A stretch of 5,461 nt of DNA from Thermoplasmata archaeon (lineage in GTDB: Archaea; Thermoplasmatota; Thermoplasmata; Lutacidiplasmatales; UBA184): NCBI GenBank assembly GCA_030039995.1, contig JASHUL010000181.1, positions 1 through 5,461 on the forward strand. Direction: 5' to 3'. The notes under the pieces were generated by a model that was given only the letters and a program-made list of their open reading frames with translations, was not told the origin of the DNA and ran no database searches. The first letter of the stretch is position 1, and every line of letters starts with the position of its first letter. The position numbers were made by a program, and so were the translations under genes. This document shows positions 4,977 to 5,461 of this stretch, in pieces.

Positions 4977-5461
4977 TCACTGGGTCGGAGCGGCGCGAAC
5001 GAGGTAGAACGCGGGCCGGCCGGGGCGGGCGCGTTCGCGCCGCCCGAGGGGGTCGTGCGGCTCGCCCTCCCGTTCCGGGTACACGGCGACCGAGTCGAAA
5101 CCGAAGCGACGCGCGAGATGCGCCTCGGCCGAGCGGAGGGTCTCGACCTCGTCGACCGCGGGCGGCTCGGACGCGGGCTCGGAGCGGAGCAGCGGGGCGA
5201 CCCGCTGGACGTAGGAGGGGACCTCGGCCCGGTGACCGAGGACGTCCGGGTGGGAGCGCGCGCGATCCATGATCGCCCGGACCGTCGGCTCCTCGTGCCG
5301 GCCGACCGCCTCTCGCATCCACCGCTCGACCTCCGTCTTCCACGGGGCCGCGACGAAGAACGCCACCTCTCGGGGCGCCGCGTCGCCTCGGTCGCGGCTG
5401 GGTCGGAGCACCGCGCGCAGGTCCTCTTCGACCCGCGCGAGGTACTCTTCTCGGGCTTCGG
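4977..5461 (-). CDS. leuS: Leucyl-tRNA synthetase, C-terminal part only
   Basis: The frame is open from the window edge to the TGA at 4979-4977, giving 160 residues of the C-terminus. The start lies outside; the in-frame GTG at 5411 is internal, because coding sequence continues upstream (EAREEYLARVEEDL). Features match the C-terminal tRNA-binding region of archaeal/eukaryotic-type LeuRS: the VAFFVAAPWKTEVERWM strand-helix, a helical DRARSHP...YVQRVAPLL segment, a late FGFDSVAVYPE strand, and the final RRERARPGRPAFYLV, equivalent to the KKxxAxPxxPAIYIE ending in other archaea. The enzyme charges tRNA-Leu with leucine in the cytosol. In archaea this end contacts the long variable arm of tRNA-Leu. 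Catalytic HIGH/KMSKS motifs and the editing domain would lie outside the window. Only 15 bases separate its stop from that of the dCTP deaminase gene, and no T-rich terminator is visible between them. Confidence 0.85.
   Translation of the reverse strand, partial: EAREEYLARVEEDLRAVLRPSRDRGDAAPREVAFFVAAPWKTEVERWMREAVGRHEEPTVRAIMDRARSHPDVLGHRAEVPSYVQRVAPLLRSEPASEPPAVDEVETLRSAEAHLARRFGFDSVAVYPEREGEPHDPLGRRERARPGRPAFYLVRAAPTQ

Noticed and set aside
4927..5343. 138-codon minus-strand frame overlapping the leucyl-tRNA synthetase end
   Set aside because: It is an Arg/Pro/Gly-rich alternative frame; the overlapping frame has a recognisable LeuRS C-terminus.
1..5461. Mobile element, CRISPR array, tRNA or defence system
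   Set aside because: I saw no transposase or integrase motifs, no direct repeats with spacers, no tRNA-like arms, and no known defence domains.

Overview
The window is uniformly GC-rich, with codons ending mostly in G or C. It looks like chromosomal DNA from an archaeon. The evidence is a leucyl-tRNA synthetase C-terminus of the archaeal/eukaryotic type, a MEMO-family protein, and AT-rich TATA-like boxes about 25 to 33 bases upstream of start codons with almost no untranslated leader. The acid-protease family gene with a cytoplasmic zinc-ribbon tail, together with the high GC, makes me think of an acid-associated, uncultured Thermoplasmatota lineage. That placement is an inference and not proven by anything here.

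Layout from left to right. Bases 1-619 (minus): a class I SAM-dependent methyltransferase whose 3' end runs off the window. Bases 674-2989 (minus): a large secreted, membrane-anchored sedolisin (S53) protease ending in a cytoplasmic zinc ribbon, upstream of the methyltransferase in the same direction. Bases 2990-3079: a compact divergent promoter region. Bases 3080-3502 and 3511-4374 (plus): a HIT-family hydrolase and a MEMO-family protein, 8 bases apart and almost certainly one transcript. Bases 4404-4961 (plus): a dCTP deaminase with its own TATA-like box lying over the MEMO stop codon. Bases 4977-5461 (minus): the C-terminal part of leucyl-tRNA synthetase, converging on the dCTP deaminase with only 15 bases between them.

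How the genes relate: HIT, MEMO and dCTP deaminase are small cytosolic housekeeping-type proteins (nucleotide hydrolase, putative metal protein, deoxynucleotide metabolism) next to an essential aminoacyl-tRNA synthetase. The protease is an exported protein probably used on peptides or proteins outside the cell, and nothing ties it functionally to the plus-strand genes. I see no mobile element, CRISPR array, tRNA or rRNA gene, and no clear new multi-gene system. The most unusual object is the protease: an extracellular, sequon-rich, cysteine-free catalytic part joined through one membrane helix to an intracellular four-cysteine zinc ribbon.
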